Below, piece after piece: positions 36,392-44,829 of a stretch of 64,000 bases of DNA. Source of the stretch: Kumtagia sp963820075 (GTDB lineage: Bacteria; Pseudomonadota; Alphaproteobacteria; Rhizobiales; Rhizobiaceae); contig CAWFYS010000006.1 in the NCBI GenBank assembly GCA_963820075.1, forward strand, positions 186,001 through 250,000, written 5' to 3'. How positions within the stretch are numbered: the stretch's first letter is position 1; each line of letters opens with the position of its first letter. Both the position numbers and the translations under genes were made by a program. The notes under the pieces are model-generated. The model searched no databases, was not told the DNA's origin, and was given only the letters and a program-made list of their open reading frames with translations.

Positions 36392-37000
36392 ATGTCTCGA
36401 AGGACAATGCCACGCAACCGCCGGAATATTTATGGCCTCGTCGCGATTCTCCTGCACTGGACGATCGCGCTTCTGTTTGTCGGCCAGTTCCTGCTGGGTC
36501 TTTCGATGACTCGGGTCAAGGGCATGGCGCTGCAGTTCGAACTGATCCAGTTGCACAAGTCGTTCGGTTTCGTCGTGCTCGCCCTGGCACTGATACGGCT
36601 TGCGTGGCGCATGGCGGTCGGCGGACCCGAGCCGTCCCGCTCTCTGTCGCTGCCCGAAAAATGGGCGGCGACAGTCGTGCAGGGGCTGCTGCTTGCCGCC
36701 ACGATCATCGTGCCGCTTGCCGGCTGGGCGCTCGCCTCCGCCTCGACGCTCGGCATGCCGACGCTCGCCTTCAATCTTGTGCTCATCCCGCATTTGCCGC
36801 TCGTTCCGTCCGAGCAGGCCGAAACGTTCTGGCACCGGCTGCACGGCCTGCTGGCCTACGCGGCCGTTCTGTTGGCGGCCGGCCACGCCGCCGCGGCGCT
36901 GAGGCACCACTTCCTGCTGCGCGACGATGTGCTCGCGCGCATGCTGCCAGTCCTGCCGCCGCGCTCGCGGGTGGTCAGGCGGAACGATGGAGATCAATGA
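36392..37000 (+). CDS. Cytochrome b561-family membrane protein
   Basis: About 202 residues with four membrane helices. His residues in the helix positions expected for two b haems: LLHWTIALLFVGQFLLG, LHKSFGFVVLALALIRL, and FWHRLHGLLAYAAVLLAAGH. Members pass electrons from the quinone pool or act on superoxide at the inner membrane. The start is uncertain among 36365, 36392 and 36407; the upstream sequence merges into repeat copy E. It overlaps the following YceI gene by 4 bp (ATGA). b561-YceI pairs recur in proteobacteria. Confidence 0.88.
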   Translation: MSRRTMPRNRRNIYGLVAILLHWTIALLFVGQFLLGLSMTRVKGMALQFELIQLHKSFGFVVLALALIRLAWRMAVGGPEPSRSLSLPEKWAATVVQGLLLAATIIVPLAGWALASASTLGMPTLAFNLVLIPHLPLVPSEQAETFWHRLHGLLAYAAVLLAAGHAAAALRHHFLLRDDVLARMLPVLPPRSRVVRRNDGDQ

Positions 37001-37608
37001 CGATGTTTTACCTGACCGTTCAATCCTTCCACCCCTGGCGCACATGCAGCGCCGCCGTCCTGCTTGTTGCCATGTCGTTCGGCGTGCCCGCCGCCGCCGA
37101 TGCGCTTTCGGAAGCCGCCGGCCGCTACCGTATCGACAATTCCTCGTCGATACGCTTCCAGGTCGCCCAGGCCGGCGGGGGCGGCGGCATCCGGGGCAGC
37201 TTCGGCTCCTACAAGGGTTCATTTCAGATCGACGGCAAAAACGTCGCGAATTCCAGCGTTTCGTTCACGCTCTATCCAAAAAGCGTCCGCGCCAACGAGA
37301 AGCGCGTCGAGGATTTCCTGCGCTCCGACGCGGTTTTCGATGTTGCCAACTATCCCGAAATCACCTTCCGCTCGACCGGCGTGAAGCGCGTGAGTAACGA
37401 CGAGGCGCGCATCGACGGTGTGCTGACGGCGCGCGGCAAGGCACGCAAGGCGGCGTTCGAGGCGACCGTGAGGGAGCGCAAGGGCGGCAGGGTCTCCTTC
37501 CATGTGACCGGGTCGATCTACCGGTCGCCCTACGGCATGGACGTCGGCACGCCGATCTATTCGAATGTCGTCCGCTTCGACATGGTTTTGAACGGCACGC
37601 GCAACTAG
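36997..37608 (+). CDS. YceI-family periplasmic lipid-binding protein
   Basis: 203 residues with a signal peptide ending near AAADA, followed by the YceI lipocalin-like barrel: GRYRIDNSSSIRFQVAQAGG, IRGSFGSYKGSFQID, NYPEITFRSTGV and the C-terminal NVVRFDMVLNG. Family members bind isoprenoid quinones or similar lipids. Translationally coupled to the b561 gene, which supports a shared role in quinone or redox handling at the membrane. Confidence 0.9.
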   Translation: MTMFYLTVQSFHPWRTCSAAVLLVAMSFGVPAAADALSEAAGRYRIDNSSSIRFQVAQAGGGGGIRGSFGSYKGSFQIDGKNVANSSVSFTLYPKSVRANEKRVEDFLRSDAVFDVANYPEITFRSTGVKRVSNDEARIDGVLTARGKARKAAFEATVRERKGGRVSFHVTGSIYRSPYGMDVGTPIYSNVVRFDMVLNGTRN

Positions 37609-38038
37609 GCACTGGCTGATTGCGAGATCGGGCAGGACGGCAACCTGCCGGAGGCGACTCCGGCGTGCGCCCATTCAGCAGCAAGATCCGGTTACTGCGC
37701 CGGGCTTACGATCTTGTGAAATTGCTCTCCACCCAACCGACCCGTCGTTCGGATACGGGTCCTGAGAGCGACGGCTTGCGCCATAGCGCTCCGGTTCCCC
37801 CGAGATGATCTTGAGAGACCGCTCTGTCTGCCTCCCGAATTTCGGTCGTCGGCATCCGTTGAAGCCTCGACCGCGGGATTGAGAAGCGCTCTTACGCCAA
37901 CTCGACCAAGTCCACCTTGGTTCGCGCCTCACCAACGTATCTCGATATTGCGGCGGTAAGAGCCGCAAGGTCTTGCATTGCACATTTTTTGCAGTCTAGG
38001 GTTGTGCAGGGGCAAGTGCGACTCAGAAGGAGGGGGCA
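37609..38038. other. Intergenic region, possible gene remnant, no supported gene
   Basis: 430 bp. On the minus strand from about 37982 a short frame begins MQDLAALTAAISRYVGEART and stops after 28 codons. It could be the start of a decayed gene, but nothing downstream matches it. No repeat or RNA is recognised. The last 40 bases hold the ribosome site of the next gene. Confidence 0.35.
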
Positions 38039-38870
38039 ATGGTGTCGGTAGCGGAGCAAAGACCGGAGAAGCTTGAAATCGGCAGGGTTTTCGGCGCCAC
38101 CTTTGGCGTCATCGGCCGCAACCTTGTGCTGTGCCTCCTGCTGGGCGCTTTGTTACAAGGTCTGCCAACTGCCCTCCAGCAGTACTGGTTATTCAGCTCG
38201 CTCTCGCCCCTTTTGGATGGAACCCAGACGCTTCCTCCGGACCAGATGCCGGCGATCATGCATCCAGCCTGGATGGTGGCCATCATAGTCACCCCCCTTG
38301 CCCTTATGTTCATCTTGCAGGCAGCGTTGGTACGGGCTGCCATCGAGGATTTGGGTGGCAAGCAACCGAATTTCGGTGATTGCTTGGGCACGGGGCTTGC
38401 CGTTGCTCTGCCGGTGATGGGCATGTCGATCCTGATCGGTCTTGGCGTTTCCTGGGAACGCTTCTTTTGATCGTGCCCGGTGTCATGATCTATCGGCTGG
38501 TTCGTTGTGTCGGTGCGACGGCATGCGTCGATCGCTGCTTTTTTTGCGCTGGTTCGTTTCGGTGCCTGTTCTGGTGCATGAGAAGACGGGGCCACTGGCA
38601 AGCATGTCTCGCAGTGGTTTTCTGACATATGGAAATCGTTGGCGCCTGTTCTGGGTACTTGTGATCCTTTTCATGCTTTTCATTGCCGCGATACCGCTGC
38701 AACTCTTGCTTGAGATATTGGGCGGCCCCACCACCAGATGGATTGCGTCTTTTTCTCTTGCCATCATCATCCCCACCATGTTTTCGATCGTCGCAACCGT
38801 CGCCTGCGCGGTCTGCTACGTCGAGCTGCGGGCGATCAAGGAAGGCACTGGCGTCGACGAACTGGCATAG
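38039..38870 (+). pseudogene. Multi-pass membrane protein gene broken by at least two indels
   Basis: A good ribosome site (AAGGAGGGGG) and ATG at 38039 begin a membrane protein (MVSVAEQRPEKLEIGRVFGA, then helices through ILIGLGV). One T is missing in the TTT run at 38448-38450; adding it gives FLGTLLLIVPGVMIY. About 45-60 bases further the frame changes again. The end of the protein (RWFVSVPVLVHEKTGPLASM to VELRAIKEGTGVDELA) is in a third frame. Between the two breaks a segment resembling the following one (both contain GCTGGTTCGTT) suggests a small imperfect duplication. Intact it would be about 275 residues with six helices; function unknown. Confidence 0.7.
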
Positions 38871-39038
38871 ATCTTCTCCTGATCGCCTGCACAGGCTTCT
38901 CATGCGCTAGTGGAGCGGCTGGTTAGCGGCCCGGAACACACCGCGGAAGCTTGTTTGGAAGGCGCGGACGATCCGCGTTAGTGTCCCTGGGTCCAAGTCC
39001 ACTTCTCGGAAGACAAGTTGCCGATGTCAGTATCGGGA

Positions 39039-39224
39039 CTAATAACCCGCTTCTTCGAGACGGCGCTCGAGATCGACAAGATCCTGCGGCAGCGGCATGC
39101 CCAGCGCGCGCAGTTCGACGAGCTTCTCGCGCAACTGCTCGTGCATTTCGTAGGCATCCTCCGGCTGGTTCACCATCTGCTCCATCAGGAGCGCGATCTG
39201 GGCCTTGAGCTGTTCCAGAGCCAT
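39039..39224 (-). CDS. Small helical protein conserved in rhizobia-like bacteria (61 aa)
   Basis: 61 residues, highly charged and coiled-coil-like: MALEQLKAQIALLMEQMVNQ, then LREKLVELRALGMPLPQDLV and LERRLEEAGY. The heptad-like Leu pattern over residues 3-35 suggests oligomerisation. A GGGGGAC lies about 7 bases upstream of the ATG. Similar short proteins are familiar from Mesorhizobium-type genomes without a known role (memory only). Confidence 0.72.
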   Translation of the reverse strand: MALEQLKAQIALLMEQMVNQPEDAYEMHEQLREKLVELRALGMPLPQDLVDLERRLEEAGY

Positions 39225-39544
39225 CGTGCCGTCCCCCTTGAGTACCCCTTGAGTGCCTGTGAGGCGACCATATCACAGTTCGGTCCCGCAAGGCGCGTGT
39301 TCAGCCGAGGCGGCTCGGCTTGCCGAGGTGAGGCTCGCCGGAAGCGCGACGGCAGGAAGGCGTTGGGGTCCTCGCAAAGCTTGCGGCGCGGGCGGGCGAA
39401 AGGGAGCGGGATCATAACGGGATCCTTCGGCGCCTAAGGAGGTAGTGCCGTGAAAGCCGGCCGTCCAGGCTGCCTGTTGGACATGTCCGCGATTGTGTTC
39501 CCTCCGACGCGGACTATATGCTTTAAGCAGAGGTTTGCGACGCA
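39225..39544. other. Divergent region before hrcA; no CIRCE element seen
   Basis: 320 bp between the small helical gene and hrcA. It contains a near-perfect tandem repeat of CCCTTGAGT around 39235-39255. I find no TTAGCACTC-N9-GAGTGCTAA site, so HrcA autoregulation through a standard CIRCE is not supported here. Confidence 0.4.
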
Positions 39545-40615
39545 ATGAACAGACCAGTGGCCGATCCGACGCTGCAATCGCTTGATGCGCGCTCGCGCGA
39601 CATCTTTCGCCGCATTGTCGATTCCTATCTCCTCGACGGCGAGCCGCTGGGCTCGCGCAACCTGTCGCGCATGCTGCCGGCTACATTGTCGCCGGCGACG
39701 GTGCGCAATGTGATGAGCGATCTGGAGCAACTCGGCCTTGTTTATGCGCCGCATATCTCGGCCGGCCGCCTTCCGACGCAGAAGGGCCTGCGCTTCTTCG
39801 TCGACGCCTTTCTCGAACTCGGCGACGTAACCGAGGAGGAGCGCCGCTTGATCGAGTTGCAGATCAAGGCCTCGGGGCAGGGCGTTTCGGTCGAGCAGAT
39901 GCTGATAGAGGCCAGTCAGATGCTTTCCGGCGTATCGCGCGGCGCGGGCCTGGTGCTGGCGGCCAAAAGCGAGGTGCCCCTGAAGCACATCGAGTTCATC
40001 CAGCTCGAGCCGCAGCGCGGCATCGCGGTATTGGTCTCGCGGAGCGGCGACGTCGAGAACCGGGTGATCGACCTGCCGGCCGGCGTGACCGCTTCGCAGC
40101 TTCAGGAAGCATCGAACTTCCTCAATGCGCATATTCGCGGACGAACACTGGCTGAAGCGCGCGCCGACATTGAACGCATCAAGGAGGAGACCCGCGCGGC
40201 ACTCGACACGCTCTCCCAGCAGCTCGTCGAGAAGGGCCTCGCCGTATGGGCCGGCGCCGAGAGCGGCCTGCCGGCCCGGCTGATCGTGCGCGGCCGCGCC
40301 AACCTGCTCGAAAACATCACCGCGCAGGCCGACCTCGAACTTCTGAAGCACTTGTTCGACGATTTGGAGACGCAGGACGGCATGATCCAGCTTCTCGATC
40401 TCGCAGAAGCCGGTTCAGGCGTGCGCATCTTCATCGGGTCGGAAAACAAGCTGTTTTCCCTGTCGGGCTCGTCGGTGGTGGTGGCGCCCTATCGCGACAA
40501 GGACGCGCGTGTCGTCGGCGCGCTCGGTATCATTGGCCCGACAAGGCTGAACTACGCGCGCGTCGTGCCGATGGTGGATTATACCGCGCAGCTCGTCTCG
40601 CGCATGCTGCGGTGA
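39545..40615 (+). CDS. hrcA: Heat-inducible transcription repressor HrcA
   Basis: Represses groESL-type heat-shock genes by binding CIRCE, with GroEL as cofactor. 356 residues. An N-terminal winged helix (SRNLSRMLPATLSPATVRNV then LGLVYAPHISAGRLPTQKGL) is followed by the GAF-like effector domain and the conserved C-terminal GALGIIGPTRLNYARVVPMV. grpE, which usually follows hrcA in this order of bacteria, is absent: the next gene converges. rph, often its divergent neighbour, is 11 kb away. Confidence 0.96.
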   Translation: MNRPVADPTLQSLDARSRDIFRRIVDSYLLDGEPLGSRNLSRMLPATLSPATVRNVMSDLEQLGLVYAPHISAGRLPTQKGLRFFVDAFLELGDVTEEERRLIELQIKASGQGVSVEQMLIEASQMLSGVSRGAGLVLAAKSEVPLKHIEFIQLEPQRGIAVLVSRSGDVENRVIDLPAGVTASQLQEASNFLNAHIRGRTLAEARADIERIKEETRAALDTLSQQLVEKGLAVWAGAESGLPARLIVRGRANLLENITAQADLELLKHLFDDLETQDGMIQLLDLAEAGSGVRIFIGSENKLFSLSGSSVVVAPYRDKDARVVGALGIIGPTRLNYARVVPMVDYTAQLVSRMLR

Positions 40616-40800
40616 GGTGCGTTGAGGCGCGATCTTTGGTCCCTTTGGGCTCGGCTTGCAGGCCCTGTCACGGAAGTGTTTTGCCGTATACTAGCGGTCG
40701 ATGCTCTGAAGTGCCTACACTGGCGACCTTGACCGATTGCGGCGCGGGCTTCCCGGAACACACTCCATCGCACCAGACTCAACCTCAACAACCATTTGTA

Positions 40801-42069
40801 TTAGTGCGTCTTTTTTGCCTCCACCTCGTCGAGCCGCGCCTGCAGGAATCGCCGGACAGCGGGATCGCGCTCCAGCCCGATCGCCTGGCGGTAGGCGTCG
40901 GCGGCACTTGCCGCGCGGCCGAGCCGCGCGAGGATCTCGCCGCGCGCAGTCCAGTAAGGCTGGTAGTCGCTGAGCCTTCGGTCGGCCGAAAGCCGGTCGA
41001 GCATCGCCATGGCCACCGTGGTCCGCCCGCATTCGGCGAGCGCCACCGCGCGATTGATCTCGACCACGGGCGAATAGGCGATCGCCGAAAGCGCGGCATA
41101 AAGCCCGCTGATCGCCGGCCAGTCGGTCCGGCCCGTATATCTTCGCGCGCAATGGGCGGATTGCAGCGCGGCTTCGATCTGGTAGCGGCCTGTTCCCTCC
41201 AGCCGGTTGGCGCGTGACAAGAGCCGCTCCGCCTCGTCGATCGCCATGTCGTCCCACAAGCCCGTGTCCTGCTCGCTCAGAGGAACGAAATCGCCCTCGG
41301 CATTGCGCCGCGCGTCGCGCCGCGCCTCCGCGAACAGCATCAGCGAAAGCAGGCCGAGGGCCTCCGCCTCGTCCGGCATCAGCGATACCACCAGCCGCCC
41401 GAGCCAGACGGCTTCGCCGGCGAGATCGCGGCGCCGCGATTCGGTGCCGGCGGGGTCGGCCCAGCCCTCGGCGAAGGCGGCGTAGATCGCCTCCAGCACG
41501 GCGTCGAGCCTGTCCGGAAGATCGGCGCGTTCAGGCAGGCGAAACGGGATGCCCGTCTGCCGTATCCTCGTCTTGGCCCGAACGAGGCGCTGTCCCATCG
41601 TCGCCGGCGCGATCAGGAATGCCGAGGCGATCGCCGCCGCGTCGAATCCGAGCACGGTCTGCAGGATCAGCGGCGCGCGGATCGCGGGCTCGATCGCCGG
41701 ATGGGCGCAGGCGAACATCAGCGCCAGCCGCTTGTCGGGCACCCTTTCGCTGCTGGATTCCGCTTCCATTTCCTTGATCTCCTCGCCGATCAGAAGGAGG
41801 TGCTCCCGTGCATCGATACCTGCCTGCGCGCGCCGCCGACGGTCGGTGGCGCGCCGGCGCGCCACCGTCAGCAGCCAGGCCTCGGGCTTGTCGGGCACGC
41901 CCCTCGCCGGCCATTGGGTGAGCGCGGCCGCGAAGGCGTCGGCCAGCGCGTCCTCGGCCGCGGCCACGTCGCGGCTGCGGGCAGCAAGCACGGCAAGCAG
42001 CCTGCCGTAGCTCTGCCGGGCCGCTGCTTCAGCCGCCGCCCGCGCGTCCCGGGGCCGCCGTGAGGTCAT
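40801..42069 (-). CDS. ECF-type RNA polymerase sigma factor with DUF6596 C-terminal extension
   Basis: 422 residues. The N-terminal sigma-70 region 2 (AAEDALADAFAAALTQWPAR, then KPEAWLLTVARRRATDRRRR) and region 4 (VLGFDAAAIASAFLIAPATMGQRL) are followed by a long helical TPR-like extension (about 190-422) typical of the group annotated DUF6596. Its start codon overlaps the preceding YCII gene by 4 bp, the usual partnership: the YCII protein is thought to modulate or accompany the sigma factor. The signal sensed is unknown. Confidence 0.92.
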   Translation of the reverse strand: MTSRRPRDARAAAEAAARQSYGRLLAVLAARSRDVAAAEDALADAFAAALTQWPARGVPDKPEAWLLTVARRRATDRRRRAQAGIDAREHLLLIGEEIKEMEAESSSERVPDKRLALMFACAHPAIEPAIRAPLILQTVLGFDAAAIASAFLIAPATMGQRLVRAKTRIRQTGIPFRLPERADLPDRLDAVLEAIYAAFAEGWADPAGTESRRRDLAGEAVWLGRLVVSLMPDEAEALGLLSLMLFAEARRDARRNAEGDFVPLSEQDTGLWDDMAIDEAERLLSRANRLEGTGRYQIEAALQSAHCARRYTGRTDWPAISGLYAALSAIAYSPVVEINRAVALAECGRTTVAMAMLDRLSADRRLSDYQPYWTARGEILARLGRAASAADAYRQAIGLERDPAVRRFLQARLDEVEAKKTH

Positions 42070-42422
42070 GGCATATCCATTGCCCAGATCGGCCGAACCT
42101 CGATCGTGCCATGGCTGGCGCCCGGGCAACGCGCCGCCCAGGCGATTGCCGCGTCGAGGTCGGGCGCCTCGATCTTGAAGTAACCGCCAAGCTGTTCCTT
42201 GGTGTCGGCATAGGGCCCGTCCAGAATCTGGGGCTTGTCTTCGCGCATGCGCACCGTCGTGGCGGCATTGGTTGGCCGCAGCCGATCGCCCGCGAGCAGC
42301 ACGCCGGCCTTCTGCATCGCCTCGGTGTAGGCGGCATAGGCGGGCATCATCTTCTGCATCTGGTCGGGCGGGATTTTCGCGGCCTCGGCCTCGTCGAGAT
42401 AGATCATGAGCAGATATTGCAT
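42066..42422 (-). CDS. YCII-related protein, partner of the ECF sigma factor
   Basis: 118 residues with the ferredoxin-like YCII fold: MQYLLMIYLDEAEA at the start, GDRLRPTNAATTVR, and GPYADTKEQLGGYFKIEAPD near the middle, ending EVRPIWAMDMP. The start at 42422 (MQYLLMIY) is the family start and removes a 13-residue tail. Coupled to the sigma-factor gene (ATGA overlap at 42066-42069). Enzymatic activity is uncertain. Confidence 0.9.
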   Translation of the reverse strand: MQYLLMIYLDEAEAAKIPPDQMQKMMPAYAAYTEAMQKAGVLLAGDRLRPTNAATTVRMREDKPQILDGPYADTKEQLGGYFKIEAPDLDAAIAWAARCPGASHGTIEVRPIWAMDMP

Positions 42423-42574
42423 GGGAATCTCCCTGGATTGGGCCGCATCGTCGCGTGCCACCCTTATGTCGCGCGGCAGGTGGCGATTTCGACAGGCTCG
42501 CGTAAAATTCTGCCTTGCAGGATGGCGCGGCGTGCCGGCACGGGAGATTCTCCGCGGGAAGGCTGTTTGTTGTG

Positions 42575-42674
42575 CTTAGAGCAGGATGAATTTGGGGAGT
42601 TGTTCACCCTGCTCTAACTCCTTGTTCTGACGCATGATCCTATTCGAAAACCCTTCACCTTTTCGGGATCATGG
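42575..42674 (-). repeat. Two-hairpin intergenic repeat R2
   Basis: Hairpin 1 has arms AGAGCAGG (42578-42585) and CCTGCTCT (42608-42615). Hairpin 2 has outer arms CATGATCC (42633-42640) and GGATCATG (42666-42673) and inner GAAAA/TTTTC. The linker CTCCTTGTTCTGACGC resembles CCTCTTGTTTTGTCGC of R1, so R1 and R2 are subfamilies of one element. Its right arm encodes the last residues and stop codon of the DCC-family gene. Confidence 0.8.
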
Positions 42675-43194
42675 CCTGGTCGATCAGGCGGCTCCGCAGA
42701 GCCGGCGAGGCTATGGCGCAGTTCTCGCGCCGGCCGAACAAAGCGTAGCGGTTTGTCGCGATGCGCGTGTAAAGCCAGTCCCGAAGCCGAAGGGGCAGCA
42801 GCTTGAGTACGGCCGCTGCCCGCCACGGCCAGCCGAGTTCGCGCATCGTGGCGATCAGGCTGTCCATGCGCGTGTAGCCGATGCCGCCGATGAGGACGAG
42901 GTTGGTTTCGTAAACGTCAGTCGGCAGGCCGAAATGGCGGAACAAGTCAGAGCCCAGCGGCGACTGCGCGGTGGCGAAGCGGAAACTGTTCTGCCGATCC
43001 AGACGTGCCACCGCGCGGGCGAAGCCGGTGCAAAGCACGCAGTCGCCATCGAATATGACGAGCGGACGCCCGTGCAGATCGGCGGGAATCAGGTTCGTAA
43101 GGTCCTGGGACGCGGCTCCGGCCAAAGGCTTACCTTTCGGCCGGCAGTCTATCTCCTGTGAGGTGGGAAGTGTAGCTTGCGCTTTCTCCGCCAT
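42655..43194 (-). CDS. DCC-family (DUF393) thiol-disulfide oxidoreductase-like protein
   Basis: 179 residues. The DxxCxxC motif that names the family is seen in VIFDGDCVLCTGFARAVARL, within a thioredoxin-like fold. The middle contains YETNLVLIGGIGYTRMDSL and the end RIATNRYALFGRRENCAIAS. Family members are putative redox proteins with unknown partners. The final residues AMIPKR and the TGA stop come from the arm of repeat R2, so the repeat has replaced the original end. The N-terminal about 38 residues are not conserved-looking. Confidence 0.88.
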   Translation of the reverse strand: MAEKAQATLPTSQEIDCRPKGKPLAGAASQDLTNLIPADLHGRPLVIFDGDCVLCTGFARAVARLDRQNSFRFATAQSPLGSDLFRHFGLPTDVYETNLVLIGGIGYTRMDSLIATMRELGWPWRAAAVLKLLPLRLRDWLYTRIATNRYALFGRRENCAIASPALRSRLIDQAMIPKR

Positions 43195-43875
43195 GCTTCG
43201 GAGACATCATTCCCGCGCATCACCAGATAGGGCAGATAGCGGGGGTCATGTCAGCGAAGCAGAATACCCGAACTGGGCGCCGGCGCGGGGGCGCCGGACC
43301 GGTGCGAGGCAGCCGAGGGTCAGCCGCAGTTTCGGCGGGTCCGGAAATTCATACCTACTCAGCGAAACGAGGCGCGGGCGTCGATGGAAATCTTGGTGCG
43401 ACGGCGCGCGCAAGCAGGACCCGGTCCGCGCATGTAGTGACGTTCGGGTCTGTAGGTCGGCGCAACGAATTCGCGAATTGCCACCGCGCATGTCGTCAGG
43501 TGTGTCCAGAATGCCATGGCTGTAGATCCCTGTCCTTCGGATGTCGCGGCGGATTGCGGCAACACCGTAGCCGGTAGAGATGAATTGTCGGTGAACGACA
43601 TATTAACGCCCGATCGAAAATCCGATGCTTCGTCGCTCAAATGCGGCTTTGACGAGGAATTTCGACGCCATTTGCCCGCTTTTGACCTGATGCCACTTTG
43701 CGACCACATCGTTTCCCAACAATGCCGCCAGAAAGGAGGCACGTATCAGTTGCGTTACCAAGCGTTCGCAGCGTGATACAGGACGCCTGCCCGCGGGCCC
43801 GGTCAATTAGTCCGAAAGGCTACGGCACCCTCTGATGATGGAGGCCCAGGGCAATTCGGCCGCCCCTTTTTATAG
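43195..43875. other. Long intergenic region; one weak minus-strand gene candidate
   Basis: About 680 bp. The only plausible frame is minus strand 43601-43359 (80 residues: MSFTDNSSLPATVLPQSAAT, then FWTHLTTCAVAIREFVAPTY). It lacks a clear ribosome site. A GC-rich self-complementary stretch (GGCGCCGG...GGCGCCGG) lies near 43280-43310, and a GGGC...GCCC hairpin followed by TTTTT near 43850-43872 could end an untranslated transcript. No RNA family is recognised. Confidence 0.35.
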
Positions 43876-43906
43876 CGAAACTATCGCCTATATAGGCTAA
43901 GTTTCG
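43876..43906 (+). promoter_or_regulatory. 31-base nested palindrome upstream of a small HTH-like gene
   Basis: CGAAACT (43876-43882) and AGTTTCG (43900-43906) flank a perfect 12-base palindrome GCCTATATAGGC (43886-43897). It ends 3 bases before the AAGGAG ribosome site, so a bound protein or an RNA hairpin would block transcription or translation of the gene at 43925. Confidence 0.65.
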
Positions 43907-43924
43907 TCAAAAGGAGATTTCCGC

Positions 43925-44242
43925 GTGACCGAGAAGAAGAAGCCGCTCGATATAAAGCCCGTCCTGGAACTGATCGCCTCGATCGAAGCGGATCTGCAGC
44001 GCCTGAAGGCGATGCTGGAAGTCCCGCATGAGGCCCTCGACCCTGCCAATCCGCACAACAAGACGACGGAAGGCAAGCTTACACCGGACGGTGTCGAGTG
44101 CTGCTACCGCATGTTCGACGCGGGCGAGAGCCGCTACTCGGTGGCGCGCGCCATGAAAATATCCTTCGCCGCCGCCACGCATCGGTTCAACGCATGGAGC
44201 AAGGCCGGAGGAATGAAGCGCAATATGGCGCTGATGGGGTGA
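43925..44242 (+). CDS. Small protein with predicted helix-turn-helix, unknown function
   Basis: 105 residues from a GTG start with AAGGAG nine bases upstream. The N-terminal part (PVLELIASIEADLQRLKAML) looks like a coiled coil. The C-terminal part (TPDGVECCYRMFDAGESRYS, then ARAMKISFAAATHRFNAWSK) has the spacing of a resolvase-type helix-turn-helix. No family name is recognised. The strong palindrome immediately upstream would suit autorepression. It converges with the next gene, with only 3 bases between the stop codons. Confidence 0.7.
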   Translation: MTEKKKPLDIKPVLELIASIEADLQRLKAMLEVPHEALDPANPHNKTTEGKLTPDGVECCYRMFDAGESRYSVARAMKISFAAATHRFNAWSKAGGMKRNMALMG

Positions 44243-44245
44243 AAG

Positions 44246-44683
44246 CTACCTGCGGAGTGGGCCGGTCTCGTCGAGCGGCGGGTTGGCGCCGGTCGCCAGG
44301 CAGGAAGCCGTCAGCGCGCGGTAGGTCGCCGCCGCCAGCGGAAGATACCACTCCTCGGGATGCTCCTTGAGGTATTTGCGCAGCAGTGCCGCCAGTTGAC
44401 GATCCGTCTTGCCGTCGGTGCAGTCGGCGATCCGATCGAGGCAGCTTTCCTTCGCGCCGATCACCGCCGACATGAACAGGCCGTTGATATAGCCGCGAAC
44501 ATAGGCGCGGGCGACCGGTTCCTTGGCGTCCAGCCATTGCTCCGCGGTGCCGAACCCGTCATGGATCCTGACTTGCCCGCCTAGCGTGCAGGCCGGCGCC
44601 GGATCACAGGTAATCGCCAGCAGAACGAAGGATGCGGCAAGCCGCGAGATGCTCACCGGTGATCCGCCGGATTGCCTCGGCAT
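44246..44683 (-). CDS. Exported Rap1a/Tai-like small protein
   Basis: About 145 residues. A hydrophobic N-terminus (SRLAASFVLLAITCDPAPAC) suggests export. The mature part has a four-helix pattern with conserved-looking Cys residues: ARAYVRGYINGLFMSAVIGA, KESCLDRIADC and LRKYLKEHPEEWYLPLAAAT. This is the layout of the Rap1a/Tai domain, known from immunity proteins of type VI amidase effectors but also found in many stand-alone proteins. No effector lies nearby, so immunity is not supported. The start could also be 44725. Confidence 0.65.
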   Translation of the reverse strand: MPRQSGGSPVSISRLAASFVLLAITCDPAPACTLGGQVRIHDGFGTAEQWLDAKEPVARAYVRGYINGLFMSAVIGAKESCLDRIADCTDGKTDRQLAALLRKYLKEHPEEWYLPLAAATYRALTASCLATGANPPLDETGPLRR

Positions 44684-44829
44684 CCCACAATCCCGGTCAA
44701 TGAAAAGCATTTGAAGGTCAGGCATGACGAATCCGGCGGTCGGCCGCGCGGTTCCCGTCCGAGGAGGCCGATGGCGGTCTTGTCACCGAACGAGTGGACC
44801 AATGCGCGACTATTCCCGCCGCCGCGCCG

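Noticed and set aside
39225..39544. CIRCE element before hrcA
   Set aside because: No TTAGCACTC/GAGTGCTAA pair was found on reading the region.
44246..44683. Type VI immunity gene
   Set aside because: The Rap1a/Tai-like layout alone is not enough; no amidase effector or secretion gene is nearby.
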